NCBI GenBank assembly: GCA_050084515.1 | Contig: CM114275.1 | Span: 22,196,001-22,260,000, forward strand | Direction: 5' to 3' | DNA: 64,000 bases | From: Blasia pusilla | Lineage: Eukaryota; Marchantiophyta; Marchantiopsida; Blasiales | The notes under the pieces: model-generated | Database searches by the model: none | What the model was told of the DNA's origin: nothing | What the model saw: only the letters and a program-made list of their open reading frames with translations | Made by a program: the position numbers and the translations under genes | Shown: positions 37,696 through 50,040 of the stretch, in pieces | How positions within the stretch are numbered: position 1 is the first letter of the stretch | Layout of the letters: each line of letters begins with the position of its first letter

Positions 37696-37960
37696 AGAGA
37701 GAATGAACTCTCTAAATTAAAACACTCCCTCCTTGAGATATACCTTCTCCCTCTCTCCCAAACTCTCTCCTCAATGTGCATACAAATCACCTATCCAAGC
37801 CTTATCTTGAAGAGTGGATTAAGGAACAATTTGCAAAATATGAACTCAATCATACCCGAAACTTACCAACAATGGCAAGTTCTTCTAAATAGCCCAAAAT
37901 GGGCCCGGGATCATTCAAGCGTAAACAAGTTCCTCAACGTGAGAATTACTCATTCAAACT
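37640..37960 (+). repeat. Dispersed LTR-type repeat, copy 4
   Basis: GGGTTCAACAAAGAGAGAATG, CTTGAGATATACCTTC and CTCTCTCCCAAACTCTCTCC match the reverse complement of about 870-1010 and, partly, 28690-28800. It overlaps the 5' side of the chromodomain frame. Confidence 0.6.
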
Positions 37961-38340
37961 CCCCCATATGATGCGTTATCCAACAAAGTGGGAACTTTTT
38001 AATTTCAAGTAGACTTTTGACTCAAAGCAATCATTCCAAGAAAAATGACATAAATCATGTAAACATTTTCAATCGTAAAAGATTTTCAACAAAGCCAAAC
38101 AACTCGAGGAAACTTGCATTTTGATTATGTTAGAAAATAATTTTGATAAGAAGATAAATTTCAAATTTCTATTTGTTTGAAATCACATTGTTAAAGAATG
38201 TAACTTCTAACAAACACCTTTCAAAAGGAGAAAAAACCTATGACGAAAAAAATTCAAAAATAATACATCAAGAGCGATGGCGAACGTAATGGATAACATG
38301 CCACTTCCCAACTCTAAAACAAGTTTGAGACATAAACAAA

Positions 38341-38533
38341 ACTAATAAGGCGCTCGTCCCATGCACGCAAAATAAAAAAATGTTTGAACAACTAATGTAT
38401 AGCTCGTGAAGTGAAGGGAAAAATATAATCATATTACACACAAATTCAAAAAAAAATTCTTGCTGTCCAATTTCCACATGTCAAACAAAAAGCGTTTGCA
38501 AATTAAAAAACCACTCTCCCGTAATAATATAGA
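38341..38533 (-). mobile_element. Short non-autonomous Helitron-like element C
   Basis: On the minus strand the left end is TCTATATTATTACGGGAGAG (38533 downward). The interior has GTTTGACATGTGG, GGACAGCAAGAA and CCCTTCACTTCACGAGC. The right end is GCGTGCATGGGACGAGCGCC then TTATTAGT, ending at 38341. The order of words matches elements A and B. The final CTAGT has become TTAGT and the 3' hairpin is weakened, so this copy is older. Confidence 0.55.
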
Positions 38534-41500
38534 TTATGGAATTGATTCCGGACCCGGGAGTGTTGTGAGACGCCACGTTTGCCCTACAGCCGTCAGCTGT
38601 ATAAGTCTGCTATACGGGGAAGGAGTATAGCCCTACGGCAGCCCTTCCATAAGCCTTTATCATATCGCCACGAAAATGTTCCGATGCCCGTGCGATGCAA
38701 GTGGTTGGAAAATAATTTGAAATTGAACCTTCCACGCGTAGGATTTTTATTGGTCTTAAACGACAGGTTGAGACGCGAGAAGGCAGATTGGACAGTGTAC
38801 ATGAGCTGTAGTTTCGGTTTTGTGGGGCAGCGATGGGGAGGACCATGCGAGATTGTGCGACGTTAATGCGGAGCGGAACGCAGCCGTTAGTGGAGCGGGG
38901 ATCCGGCGCAGTGGGGACGAGCAGCGATTTTCTCATCAGGAGGTTGTACAACTTTCCACTTCATCCGAGTAAGGCACGCCATTTGCGCAGGCGAGGGATC
39001 CAATCGAGCTCCTAAATATGGAATCTAACGAAAACAGAAATAGTCAAATCTCCCATTCTTTTCGTGAAACGTGGTGTAGATATTATAGAATAGAGTGTGC
39101 TCTCGTCTGGGCCAGCGCAGCGCGAGATTTTCACGGTCTCAATTGAATCTCGCAACCAATTACATTACTCACGTATTCCTTACACAGCATTTCGGTATAT
39201 TCATGTTCACAAAGGAAACCCAACGAAGAAATCGACATGCAAGTTTCAAGGACCGTCCATCTGAATCGGATATGAATATGTGAAGATGGATATGAATTCC
39301 GTGACAGGAGGACAACTACTGTGATGTTTATTCACGAAGAACTCGTGAAAATTCCAGAATGTGACGTTGAAGAGGGTTGGGTTATTGTAGGTTCTTTGTG
39401 GTTTTCGTTTATGGCCAGTGCATGTAGATTGTAGAACCTGTCCTTCCTTACCAGACTTCCAGCAACATTTAATTCAAGGTCGTAAGGTCAACTCAGCTAG
39501 TAACAAGGTACTGACACGGAGAGAGATAATTGAACACCTGAGTGTTATAATTAACTTTCCGATTTGGAGTTTTTTCGCGACACCCCGTACATTTCCGAAC
39601 CGAACGGCAATTTTTGAAGTTTTTTTCATTCTGGCCGCCCCTAAACAGATACAAATGAAACCTGCCTGAACCGTTGGTTTTTAGCCGGTAAGTGAGAAAC
39701 TGAATCGGAAATTCTCAAATTCTTCCGGCTAGCTAACACGTAACCCCGGTTCTCCCCAGACATTGGGCCTGGCCTCCCGCCTACAAATTCACAGATTCTA
39801 CACCATCCAACCGTACGGATACACACTGATTGCAACAATTGGATGTAATAGATTCTACCTGTCCTTCACATCTGAACCGGTAGATTTTCGTAAAGCGTTG
39901 AGAAAATTACGTCATCATTATCAAAACTAGACTTAAGTTAGTTTACTAGTTAGATACCTGACGGGGAACACAGGCGAACTGAGTGGTATCTCATAATCTC
40001 ATGTAAAAGTCATCATTGTAGCCGTGGTACTTGAATATGCTACCAGAGTCCATTACCACTGGTTGTGACTACCTTGCAGCTTGTCAAGGTTCCCCACTAT
40101 CACCTAAAAAACAGACCTCAAGATAGACAATATGAAATAGAGTCTGAACTCTGATTTAGGATTTGGTATCACTAGGCCCATCCTCAATTTGAAACACTGC
40201 TACTGTGCAAACTGGTTCGCGGGAACAGTGCGAGTGGATTTTCCACAGTGAATCCGTTGTGAGTGATTGTTAAGGCTGGTGAATGACATTTTTTGCACTT
40301 GGCTGGAGGTTGCAAGCGTAGGGCGGGGTGAGATACCGAAGTCTCTGGTAACATTTCTCTTCAGAGGAATTTCATTACTAATTTTTCAACTACACACTGG
40401 TCCATCTTGAATAGTGTCCGCTAACTAACGTGATTTTTTTAAAGATTCCAGTTGCAAATTGACTCAAACGTTGTTTAAAACAAATCTTCCGCCAAGAGAT
40501 TGATAAGTAGTTAGGGAGTGCAATTCACTGCGACAGAAACGACTAATATGTTCATAGGCTCTTCAAATCGGCCGGTGAAGTAGGGAACATTGCTCTTAAG
40601 AGTCGCTATTACATATGAATCTTCTGCCACAACTAGCCATTGTACATTGATTGCAATTTTCCGGCTTCTGTAAATTGTCAGTCTAACTGAATCCAACTCT
40701 GCCAAGTCCTGTCAATGCCAATGCCTACGATACTGGCCGCCTCATCACAGGGTAGAAATCAAAGAACTGGAGAAAGAACCGATCCAAACGCTCCTCGGAC
40801 GTTTCTGAGGTCACGCTTGCGCTTACCAGCCACCATCATCCTTCAGATTAGCATGATTTACTGAAAAATGATCAAAACCTGATAAACGCTCGGAGATTGG
40901 AAGCTGAAGAAAATTGATCCACAAACTCCTTAGGTGTTTAGGAAGTCATCCGTGCGTAAAATATTCATTCTTTCTTCGGATGAGCAAGTTCAAGAAATCT
41001 TAGAGAAGAATATGAATCGGCAAGCTCCTTAGACTTTTATGAGTTCATCCACGCATTTAATAGCCAGTCATTATTTAGATTAGCAGACTCAGCTAATTCT
41101 TGAGATTAGCGCAGGCTTGTGGTCGAAGAACTGTGATACAAAGATGCACTTCGATAAAACGAGTGATGGAAAACCCATCGGAAGTACAAAAGAGGGGACT
41201 CAAAGTCAGAAAAGGAAGAACTGTGATACTTTATCCATTATTTAGATTAGCAGACAACCCTCTTTGACTTTTCCCCCCATAGCCCCATACATCTTGCTTG
41301 TGGTCGAAGAACTGTGATACTATCCATAGATTCCTCTTTGACTTTTGTTGCAGGTAAGTGTGCACACTACGGAGGAGTAAATGCTACTCTGTCTACCTTT
41401 CAGCGGCCCTCAAGATACACTATTATGACCCTTGTAACAGTTAGGTTTAAGGCTTTTTCATGCGCACCTTCCAGTGTGGTCGTCCTCTAATCGAACGACA

Positions 41501-41744
41501 TCCCCCGCACGGGTTCATTCTATCCCCTCCAAGTTATGTTGTAGACAGAATACAACGGAGAGAACGGACGATTGAATACTCCCGTGTGTAGCTCCACCAC
41601 TCGTGTAGCATCTCTCGTTGCTAACTCCCGTGCGGGTCTCAGTGGTGCCACTGAATACATTTGTATACGTAGACCGCGAATTCATCTTCAAACCTTTGGC
41701 AGATTGGATATCCGGAATCACCTATTGATGCACATGTTGGAGTG
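38534..41744. other. No confident gene; upstream region of the DUF2064-like gene
   Basis: Composition changes from AT-rich repeat to balanced sequence at about 38560. Frames at 38579-38866 and 38833-39015 (plus) are Arg-rich and could be a first exon for an organelle-targeted protein, but no partner exon was found. Repeated words at 41067-41330 (GAAGAACTGTGATAC and ATTTAGATTAGCAGAC) show a short local duplication. The motif CCATCGGAAGTACAAAAG then GGGGACTCAAAG at about 41170-41205 repeats the motif seen near 10640 and 11000. Confidence 0.35.
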
Positions 41745-44700
41745 ATGAATGCGTTAATTGTGGTCGCGAGGTCGACAATCGCTGGGAGAGTGAAACCGAG
41801 GCTGGGAGCTCAGATTACCAGTAAATTGGCAACAAAGTTCTATCAAGCTTGCGCTGAACACGTGATTGAGGAATCCGCAAAGTATTGCTCATTCTCATCA
41901 CCGTTGGATGTCGACAACTCATTAGTGTAGACTTTAGCCTATTTCATGGACTATTCTCACAAGTATTTTATATCTACCATCGATTCTTCATGGAATTTCT
42001 CACTTTGTAATTCATTGTTTGAGTCCACCGCTGTCCCCCTGCCTAACTTACATTTTGTGTACTGTATCACTCTATTTAGCCGGCCTGATTGATCGTTGCT
42101 GTGATAGGGTGGAAGGTATCGTCCACTATTTGTTCTACTCGGATGGTTCGCGCGAACAAGCTGATGAATGGATGAGAGCCATTCATCTTCAAGACTCCAT
42201 GGTAGTGCAAACTCAGGTAACTTGTTCTATCCTTTTCATCATGAGTGGTATTTTACAGAAACAGCGATTCACCAACACCTGCGGTCCATTAGTACGATTA
42301 GTATTTATTCGATTACCGATTTGAGAACGTTGACTTCGAAGTTTGTCGTTGTAGAATATCTTAACGCCCTAGCCTGGTCTAACTCCTGCAGAGAACATTA
42401 CGCGCAGTCATTTGGAGCGGATGCCGGATTCCGTACGCGTGACGCGTTTCAAAGAGTTTTCGATGCGGGAGCTGTTAAGGTGAGCAATTTCAATTTCGTG
42501 GAAGAGAGTGGATTTTTCAATTCCTGTCCTGCCCTCCCAAGTCCAGAGTATTTTGTTTGCCTGTGCATTTCCCAGAGTCTACCTCATGTCTGCTATAGTC
42601 CAGTTACAATTCTCCTTCCAAATTTCGCCTGAGAAATCTAATTGAGTTCAATGCCAGTCATTCCACTCGATTTGCATCACCAGGTCTTGCTGAGGGAATA
42701 TCTCCTGAAGCTTTCGCATTCCATAAATCAGGAGTTTGTAAGACTTCCCCGAGTGCGAGTGCTTTCATGTCCGAATAGCTGAGATCCTGCAATCAGTGTA
42801 TGGTTGGTAGAGTAGAACCTCCAGAGCATTTTGGTTCTTAGGAAAACGCTCGCTATTATTGCTGTCTCGTCTCTTGGGGGATGATCAGCTTATCTAAGCA
42901 ATTCCAAAGCCGACGCACCTCTAAGAACCCCTAGAAGATCTGTCAGTTTATCCCTTCGATCTTTTGATGTCAATTCGCCTGCCGGCAGGCGGTTCTGCTG
43001 TGTGCAGACGTGCCCGACTTAGACGCAGATGTTATAAGGAATGCCTTCACCACTTTGGAGTCAAGCGAGGTATCGTGTTCCTTCATTTGCGGTGCGATGC
43101 TTCTAGTTGAGGTTTCGCTTTGTGTAATCGAAGAATCTAACAATTCTCAGATAACTAATCTAGCAATGTAAGCACCAATTCCGTATGAGAATTCTTGCAA
43201 CACTGCAGATACCTTCATGATGATTGGACGCGAGAAGTCCTTCTAACGGGATCGGTTACTGCTTAATAGGTTGTTTTCGGTCCGGCCTACGATGGAGGCT
43301 ATTACCTCGTTGGGCTCACATCGCATCAGCCTTCCATCTTTGAGGTACGTAGCATCTAAAACTGGCACCTGCTTCAACTTATCTAGCAGTTTTGCGGTAG
43401 CTTCCAAAATTAATCATGATAAGTCGTGCTCGATAGAGCTCTAAAGGAGGCATGGACTGCTTCGACGTTTAATTAACTTGCTTATGTTGCGAATCGCAAT
43501 GACTGTGGAGAATAAATTGTGGTAAACTCGGGAAACTAATGTGATTTGAACTTTTGATGAATCCTAACTCAAGCAAGGGCTAATTTCTCCATTGTAAGGG
43601 ATTTCCGGGTTTCCTTGTTCCTCGATTGGAAGCACCACGGAAATATTTGTCAGGGAGGAATTTAGGTTTAGAGTCAGTACTTACAAGTAACCTTCATTTA
43701 CGATGACTACTGAGCTATCCATATGACATGTTCTGGACTGCATTTTGATGAGTTGGGGTTTCTTGTTGATGTTTCGTACTTGGCCCCTGGTCTTCATAGA
43801 TGTCCACATTACTTGCATTCTATCAGATTCTTTTATTTGATGGACGACTGAACGCTTGGTACTCAATTATCGTTTCTCGTGAGTCTTCTCATGAAGGAAT
43901 GAGATGGACCCCCGTAACCAGGCAAAGATAGCAGCAAATCTATATTAATATCCTTTTGACACATGTGATTTTAGCCAATAAAATCATTCCAATTCAATTG
44001 TACACTTAGCAATTATACACTTAGGGATAATTCAACACGTCCGTGGATCGCATGGGTCTTATTTTCTATCCCCAAAGTATTGGGTCTTCTGCACATGTCA
44101 TATAATATATTATTCAGTGTCATCCATCCAAAGATCTCCCTTGGCACTCTTGTGTCTCCAGATTGATCCAAGACAGGAGCTGTAATGAATTACTGCGTAG
44201 ATGCGACGCCTGCTTACCTGGAGAAGCATATGTCTTGCGGACTTTGATGAGTCTGATGCGAGCTACTTCATGACCCAATTGGAAGTGTTACGACCTTACC
44301 TACAACCCTTGACCATGTGCCACCTGACAAATCACCTTTCACTGCTGGTGCAACACGTATGGAAGGTGTGCTCAGACATACATGTACTCGTTTCTTAAAA
44401 AACAAAAGTGGCCTTCGTAGAATTTCGTGCTGGTGCACCACGCCCTTAGATATGTAACTTATGCGGTTACGGTTCCATAGAATGAAATTCAGTAAGATAC
44501 ATCGTTGCGATTACACAAGAGGCAAATACAAATCGTAATATATATGCAAGATTTAATCACTTAACCCTTCTATGGCTACGATATACAGCAACCAGTACGT
44601 ACACGAAGGTCATCCTTGAGATCCGAGAATTCTGTGGTCTAGTGGCAGCAGCGATTGAGAGTCCATCTTGGTGTTAGTAATGTCCTTTCAGAACGAAGGA

Positions 44701-45069
44701 AAATTGTCCAGCAGCGTGGGATGCTGTGATTGCCTACCAGAAACGGGCACGAATGTCACTCTGGATACTTGATTTCTAATTGTATTTCTAATTGTTGCCT
44801 CGTTGGAAATGCAGGACTTGCCTTGGGGTACAGCTAACCTTTTACAGGTGTGTGAGAACAAAGCCAAAAGTCTAGGTCTAAATGTGGCACCTGTATCAAC
44901 GCTCCCCCGCCTGTACGATATTGATACTCGAGGAAGCTTGAAAAAATGGAGCGAGTTGTCTCACAGCACAAAGCACCCGCTCTCTTCCCTTGCCACTTCG
45001 ATACTTCGGGAGACTCAATTTGTACTGGACGCCCTTGCAGAAACAGGATATGCCCTAGTTTCACCTTGA
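41745..45069 (+). CDS. DUF2064 / TIGR04282-like glycosyltransferase-fold protein (six exons)
   Basis: Exons 41745-41881, 42108-42216, 42408-42479, 42989-43069, 43270-43344 and 44815-45069 join in phase to 243 codons including the stop (242 residues). Introns are all GT-AG. Family blocks appear in order: N-terminal LIVVARSTIAGRVKPRL (residues 4-20, matching the nucleotide-binding start of the family), FGADAGFRTRDAF (near 88-100), VLLCADVPDLDADVI (107-122, where most members have GSD rather than CAD), FGPAYDGGYYLVGL (136-149), DLPWGT (159-164) and YDIDT (192-196). Length fits the 190-230 residue family plus a short C-terminal tail. These are predicted GT-A fold nucleotidyl- or glycosyltransferases, and the true substrate is not known. 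The family is best known from bacteria and archaea. An upstream exon with a targeting peptide is possible, because the frame is open to 41673. The first intron junction is the least certain. Confidence 0.82.
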
Positions 45070-46627
45070 TTTCTGCAGGTGAGATGTAGTATATTTTGGT
45101 TCTCTATGTTACGCGATCTGCCATCACTCTAAACGAAGTGCAGGGACTACCAATCTGAATTTAGATGATTCTCAGAGATTTCGTACCTGATTCGTGTTCC
45201 TAGTAAAACGTCTACAAACATGTGATATGATAGAGCTCTGGCTTTTGCATTTGTGAAGGGCATCCTTAGCATCCTGGTGTTTATTCAACCCTAAAACCAA
45301 TTTTCAATGTTTCCGAGATTCGAAATAGGGATTTTTTTACTAGGAAGTCTTTTGTGACGATTGGTGTAGAGTTTGGGACCAAGCATTTGAGCATCTGCCA
45401 CCTTCGTACTACTGGCTGTCGTTCATATCATTATTGTCATATGCAAAATCTTTCTGGGATTTCTCCCCATCGCTCGAATCATCTTTCGACCTAGAAGAAA
45501 TCGCTGTGACTCGGATTTGGTGATCATATTTATCACGCGGTGTGATGTACCAGTACCGGAGGAACCGGAATGGTGATGTCCATGTCAAACGTCTAATTTT
45601 GCGAGGCACGTTTGCTCAACGACGTTTTAATTCTACAAAGAGAACTTTTTCAAGACACGAGAAGGACTTCGCATAATTTCAGTTGCTCCTCTTTTCCTCT
45701 TGAAGTTGATTGGGGATGCTTCCGAGAGAGGGCCGGTCATGTAGTCCTTGTGGATAGCTCATCCTCGTTGGATTAGTGGAAGATTTCTATGTGAGGCCAC
45801 TTTACTCCTCACATGGATGAGGTCTTTCATCGGATTCCCTTAGGACTTTCCGTCCTGAATTGTACAACTTAATTCTCAGCAGTTCATACTTCATTCTCGG
45901 CCTTAAGTGGGCCACGATCCTTGATCCCCATTTCTTTCTTCAAGGCACCCTGTACCAAGAAACACGGAAATGAATTCCTCCATCGCTGAGATTCGTATGG
46001 CGGACTGATGCTAACGGATTCCGGATCAATCTCACCTATATCATTCACCGTTCTATAGTGTACGGACTACGTTTTTGGGACCCAATGGGAGGCATCCGGG
46101 AGAACTAAATTAGGGTAAACCAGACTCCCCGAGTCCTACAGAGCAACTATGAAGCCAAACGCGTACCCATCGCCAGCGGTCTGGTGGGAACAATTTCCAG
46201 TTCCTTGCCCACCAAACGCCTGTGATAGAATCATCAGATTCACCAGAAAGTAGCATTGTAGAGAAGCTCAGTGTGTCGCCCACTCTGAAGAGTGAGTAGT
46301 TCCAGTCTGCCAACAGGAGAAGTCTCAGCGCGTGGCGAACTGTGCAGGACTCGGGCACAGGGGCACAGCGTTACCACATTGATCCAAGTGCGTAAAGTGC
46401 TCCTTGGCTGGCGGAAGGAGATAAGGAGGGAGATCCTGGCAGGAAACACTTGGCAGGCAGGAAGCAGCAGCAGCAGAAGGAAATAGTTGTGAGAGAATCG
46501 GAGGAGAGATATTTGTAGCGTATGTCGACAAAGATTCACTGCAGGTGTGCGAACGCTCTCCATGGGTCAGTGAACACAGCTGTGGGGTCGAAGGAGGGTG
46601 AGAGAGACGCAGAGAAAGTAATAAGCT
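45070..46627. other. Intergenic region; promoter side of the next gene
   Basis: No gene recognised. The part from about 46110 has higher GC. The 168-codon minus frame 46325-46831 overlaps the first exon of the plus-strand gene antisense and is treated as a shadow. The 5' untranslated region of the next gene probably lies within 46450-46627. No TATA box is obvious. Confidence 0.4.
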
Positions 46628-49314
46628 ATGGCTATGGCTGTAACCCCGCTCACTTCGACTGCGGTCTCTCCTCCGAGTGTCCGCAACTCGTTGATCGCCA
46701 AAGGGGCGCATACTCCAGCACAAAGCTGCTCCGGGAGACCTCCAGTGGGCCGGATTGGGGCACCTATTGGCCTCCCGCGATGGACTCTGATGAGGAGGAA
46801 CACCGGCGCGCTCCAATTTGAGACCAATCAACTCAGTGAGAGGAGAATGGCAGCCATGGCAAGCTTGGGAGAAACGTCTTTAGCTGAGAGACAATGGGGT
46901 CCGCCCATCTCTCTCGGGACTGTCGAACTCCCACTCGACGTGGACTTGCCAAAGCTCGAAACGCTGTTGTTCCAGGTACTGTACTTCGTCCGGTTGACGC
47001 ATTGAGGTTCGGGAGCTAAGCGGAGATACGAGTGCAACGGAAATGCCGAGAATGTCAGTCGATTTGCGATGGTCCATCATCACGAACTAAATCTTCTTGT
47101 TCAACCCTTGATATGGTGCACTCTTTGCATGGCACAAATTTAGCCTTCTCTGAGACGCACAATTTGGGGCTCTATTAACAATCCACAGCAGGCATTCATT
47201 TTTCTCTCTGTTCGGCTTGGAAATATGCATGTATGAACTCCTCGATTCAGCTCCAGTTTTATTTTCTCACGTGGTACACGTACAGCACGCTGATAAACTC
47301 TGGGCCGACACTCTGACGAATTGGGCCAAAGGTCAGCTCAATCGGTCGTTCCCTAAGAATTGTGGGACTGTGGGGCAACGAAGAGGAGTTTTGAGACGCA
47401 GAGTTGGGCGGGCAATAGACCGGCAATAAGCGCCTGAGTAGTTATTGTGTGGGGCTCGTCACATGCTAACCCTACGCTGGGAAACAACACGAGGAAAATT
47501 TTCATCACCACGGAATTGAGCCGGAAGATGGTGCATTCATGGTGCCGAATGTTGAATTGCTGAAAATGCTTGCGATAGAGACGAAAACCCACTGGGGTCA
47601 ATTGCAGAATTCGCATGCATGGATAGTTGAGATCTTCCTAACATTGAAGTGGGTTTGACATATTTGACGTATTCAACTGTCGTTGTTTGGATTGTGTGTG
47701 CACGCAGTGGGGGACAAATCTCACTCAAAATGCAAATCTTCCTCTGCCTGTGCCCTTGAAGGTTCGTTGTCCTGAAAAAAGTAGTCCTCCATCGAGTTGA
47801 CGATCAGATAGCCTTTATAGCTCAGTGGTAGAGCGTCAGTCTTGTAAACTGAAGGTCCAGAGTTCGATCCTCTGTGGAGGCAATTTTCTTTTGCTGGACC
47901 GTAGTATCTATTAGCCTCGTCCGATTCTGGGCCTTGGAGGTAGTCAGGCCGTGAAACAAGTAAGGCTATGTTTAGGGCACAGGTTCTGTGTTGATGTCTT
48001 CGCCTCGTTGACAGAAGCCCCCGTAGCTCAGTTGGTTAGAGCATCGGTCTTATGAGCCGAAGGTCGTGGGTTCGAGCCCCCCCGGGAGCACCGATGCCAA
48101 TCCGCCCTGTTGTACAGTAGTTCTCTTGGCTAGGTCCCAAGTGACTGGAGCACTTCTTCGGTCACGGGCTAAAATGTTTTGACTTTTGTACGAAGGTTAT
48201 CGATAGGCCACTCTTCGTCTTTTTTTTGTGAATCTCGGAGACCTTGCGAGACGCCCAAGGGTCTGAGGCAATTCTCACTTTTCTTGAGAAAGAGATGAGA
48301 GGATGATCTTTCTCTCTCAAGAGTAATGGCTCTCCATTCCGTTAGAGAATAACGTCTGTGCGTCTCAGGCTGAACAACGTTACGCAGCTGGAATGCACCA
48401 CCAAATCGGTATGCGGTCGTTGGTTCAGATTTTCTCGCTCTATTCAGTCAGACAGTCATCTTGTAAAGCTCTCCGCCTTCCGCTCTTTTTTTTTCTTTAC
48501 AGGTTAGATCCAGCATGGAGACCACCCATCCCAGGACTGTTCTAGCTCAAAGGCGCTTAATTGCAAGTACTACTGGGATTTGATGTAGTATCGAACCAGC
48601 ACTCCTTTGCTCCTGTCCCAAGGATAGGATTATTCCTGCTCAAGGTGCTTATGTGCAGGAGTTCCGATGGGATCTCGTGTTATATCCAAACATGAATCCT
48701 TTTCCGTTTCTCCCAAGGCTACTACTCAATTGCCTCCCGTCCACACCCACCATCCAGTACCCTGCTGCCAGTTAAATTCTGTGAGCCGATAGATTTCTGG
48801 CCATAACTAGCTCACAGTTATCCACCCTGTGGGATTTCTTTCACTAAGTCCGTTTCATGAACCCTTCCAGAATGTAATCATATTGGTACTCACTGATCGA
48901 CGATAGGAACGCTTGTCCAGTGCTCTTCAAGGAGCACATGTACAATTTCGTCTGATGCTCTTGTGTTCTTAGACGTAGTAATAGAGGAACTGCATACAAC
49001 TTCTTGACCTATGCAATCCCTGTTCTGTTCCACATGATTGAACCAACTTCGCTGATAACTCCCGTGTTGTGTAGGTGGACAGAGTGGACGGTGGAGTGCG
49101 GCTAGGGTACGTGAAGGTTGCCGATGGAAAACTAGTAGATGTTGTGCACATAGACATGCTCGTGTTCCCTCCATCGGATACGGATCCGAAGCCCATGTTT
49201 CGAGCGCTGCGAAACGGGGAGTTTAAGAACTCTGTGCCTGCGGGAGAACCTCTCATCATGCAGAGCCTCCTCCAAGCTCTGAAGAAAGCACTTGCACTTG
49301 CACGAACATCGTGA
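46628..49314 (+). CDS. Probable plastid-targeted conserved protein, DUF7148-like (three exons)
   Basis: Exons 46628-46975, 47708-47761 and 49075-49314 join in phase 0 at both junctions to 213 residues plus stop. The first 70-80 residues are rich in Ser, Ala, Thr, Pro and Arg with almost no acidic residues, as in a chloroplast transit peptide. The mature part starts near WGPPISLGTVELPLDVDLP and continues LETLLFQ, WGTNLTQNANLPLPVPLK, VDRVDGGVRLGYV and LVFPPS, ending with GEPLIMQSLLQALKKALALA. This matches a small plant family of unknown function that I remember as DUF7148; the name is from memory. The 54-nt middle exon encodes the most characteristic block. The function is not known. Intron 2 (47762-49074) contains two tRNA genes, one probably dead. 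A decayed copia element starts about 300 bp downstream. No frame damage is seen, so the gene is probably active. Confidence 0.75.
47811..47882 (+). tRNA. tRNA-Thr (anticodon UGU)
   Basis: A 72-nt cloverleaf. The acceptor stem GCCTTTA/TGGAGGC pairs fully with two G-U pairs, the D arm is GCTC/GAGC, the anticodon stem TCAGT/ACTGA encloses loop CTTGTAA (anticodon TGT), and the T stem CAGAG/CTCTG encloses TTCGATC. The internal A and B boxes (TAGCTCAGTGGTAGAGC, GTTCGATCC) are intact and a TTTT terminator starts 1 nt after the discriminator A. No CCA is encoded, as expected for a nuclear gene. It starts 50 bp after the 5' splice site of intron 2 of the surrounding gene, on the same strand. Confidence 0.95.
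48017..48090 (+). tRNA. tRNA-Ile (anticodon UAU), intronless and probably decaying
   Basis: A 74-nt cloverleaf. The D arm (GCTC/GAGC) and anticodon stem (TCGGT/GCCGA, one G-U) are good, and loop CTTATGA gives anticodon TAT. The acceptor stem GCCCCCG/CGGGAGC has a C-A mismatch at pair 3-70 and the T stem GTGGG/CCCCC has a T-C mismatch at pair 50-64. There is no TTTT terminator within 70 bp downstream, unlike the tRNA-Thr next to it. Eukaryotic tRNA-Ile(UAU) genes usually carry an intron and this one does not. I see a tRNA-shaped sequence but infer that it is a retro-copied or mutated pseudogene. Confidence 0.7.
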
Positions 49315-49621
49315 CGAATTGATTCTCTTGGGCACGTTTAACGCTATGTGCTGAAGTAGATGGACGTTGTAATCCCTATTCACGAGGACATCCCGTGGTC
49401 CCTTTCTGGTTCAGTACGCGTGCGGAATCTGTTGTGCTTCATGAATTTCGCACTGGTCAGTTGAGAGTGCTTGATGGTCCCAGATCTTTTCCCCTTCTTC
49501 AACTACAACATCCCCTTCTCTCGCACCACTGTGTGACTGCCGCTGTTCACTACAATCATCTCTATATTGAATCTTGTAGCTTGTCTAGAATATGTAAATG
49601 GCAACAAGCCAACGTGAACGC
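49315..49621. other. 3' flank of the plastid-protein gene
   Basis: Presumed 3' untranslated region and short spacer before the copia element. No features recognised. Confidence 0.4.
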
Positions 49622-50040
49622 TGATTGCCACTTAGCTGCAACGTGAGGGAGCACTGTGGGCCCCCGTGCTCATGTATGAAAAGATTAGACTAAGAGGGTA
49701 ATTTTTCCACTGAGACAAACTACATGGTTTCAGACCAGATTGATGTGTGTCACCTCTAACCAATTTCTCACAATCTCAAAAGATTGGGAGAAACTCCTAC
49801 TTTCAGGAATGGAACTCAGAGGTGGAGAGCTGACTGAATTCTCCATCCTTTTCATAGGGAGATAAAGCAAGGGATAGATAGGGAGTCGACTGAATCTGTC
49901 TCTTGTCTTTTGTCCATTTCATAGGGATAGATGAGGGAGCTGATTGAATTATGCAGTATTTTCATACAGCAAACTGAAAGAAGAAGAGGCAGAGGAAAAT
50001 AGCAGCGTGAGTTGATGGTCTGCAGGGAGAGCAAACCAGC

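Noticed and set aside
38579-39015. Arg-rich plus frames as first exon of the DUF2064-like gene
   Set aside because: They lie about 2.7 kb upstream with no linking exon, and the DUF2064 family normally starts close to the LIVVAR block already covered by the ATG at 41745.
46325-46831. 168-codon minus frame as a gene
   Set aside because: It runs antisense through the first exon of the plastid-protein gene, whose frame continues over two phase-0 splice junctions into conserved sequence.
47811-48090. Organellar DNA insertion as source of the tRNAs
   Set aside because: The tRNA-Thr does not resemble the chloroplast trnT-UGU I know, its B box and T-run are typical nuclear Pol III signals, and no flanking organellar sequence is present.
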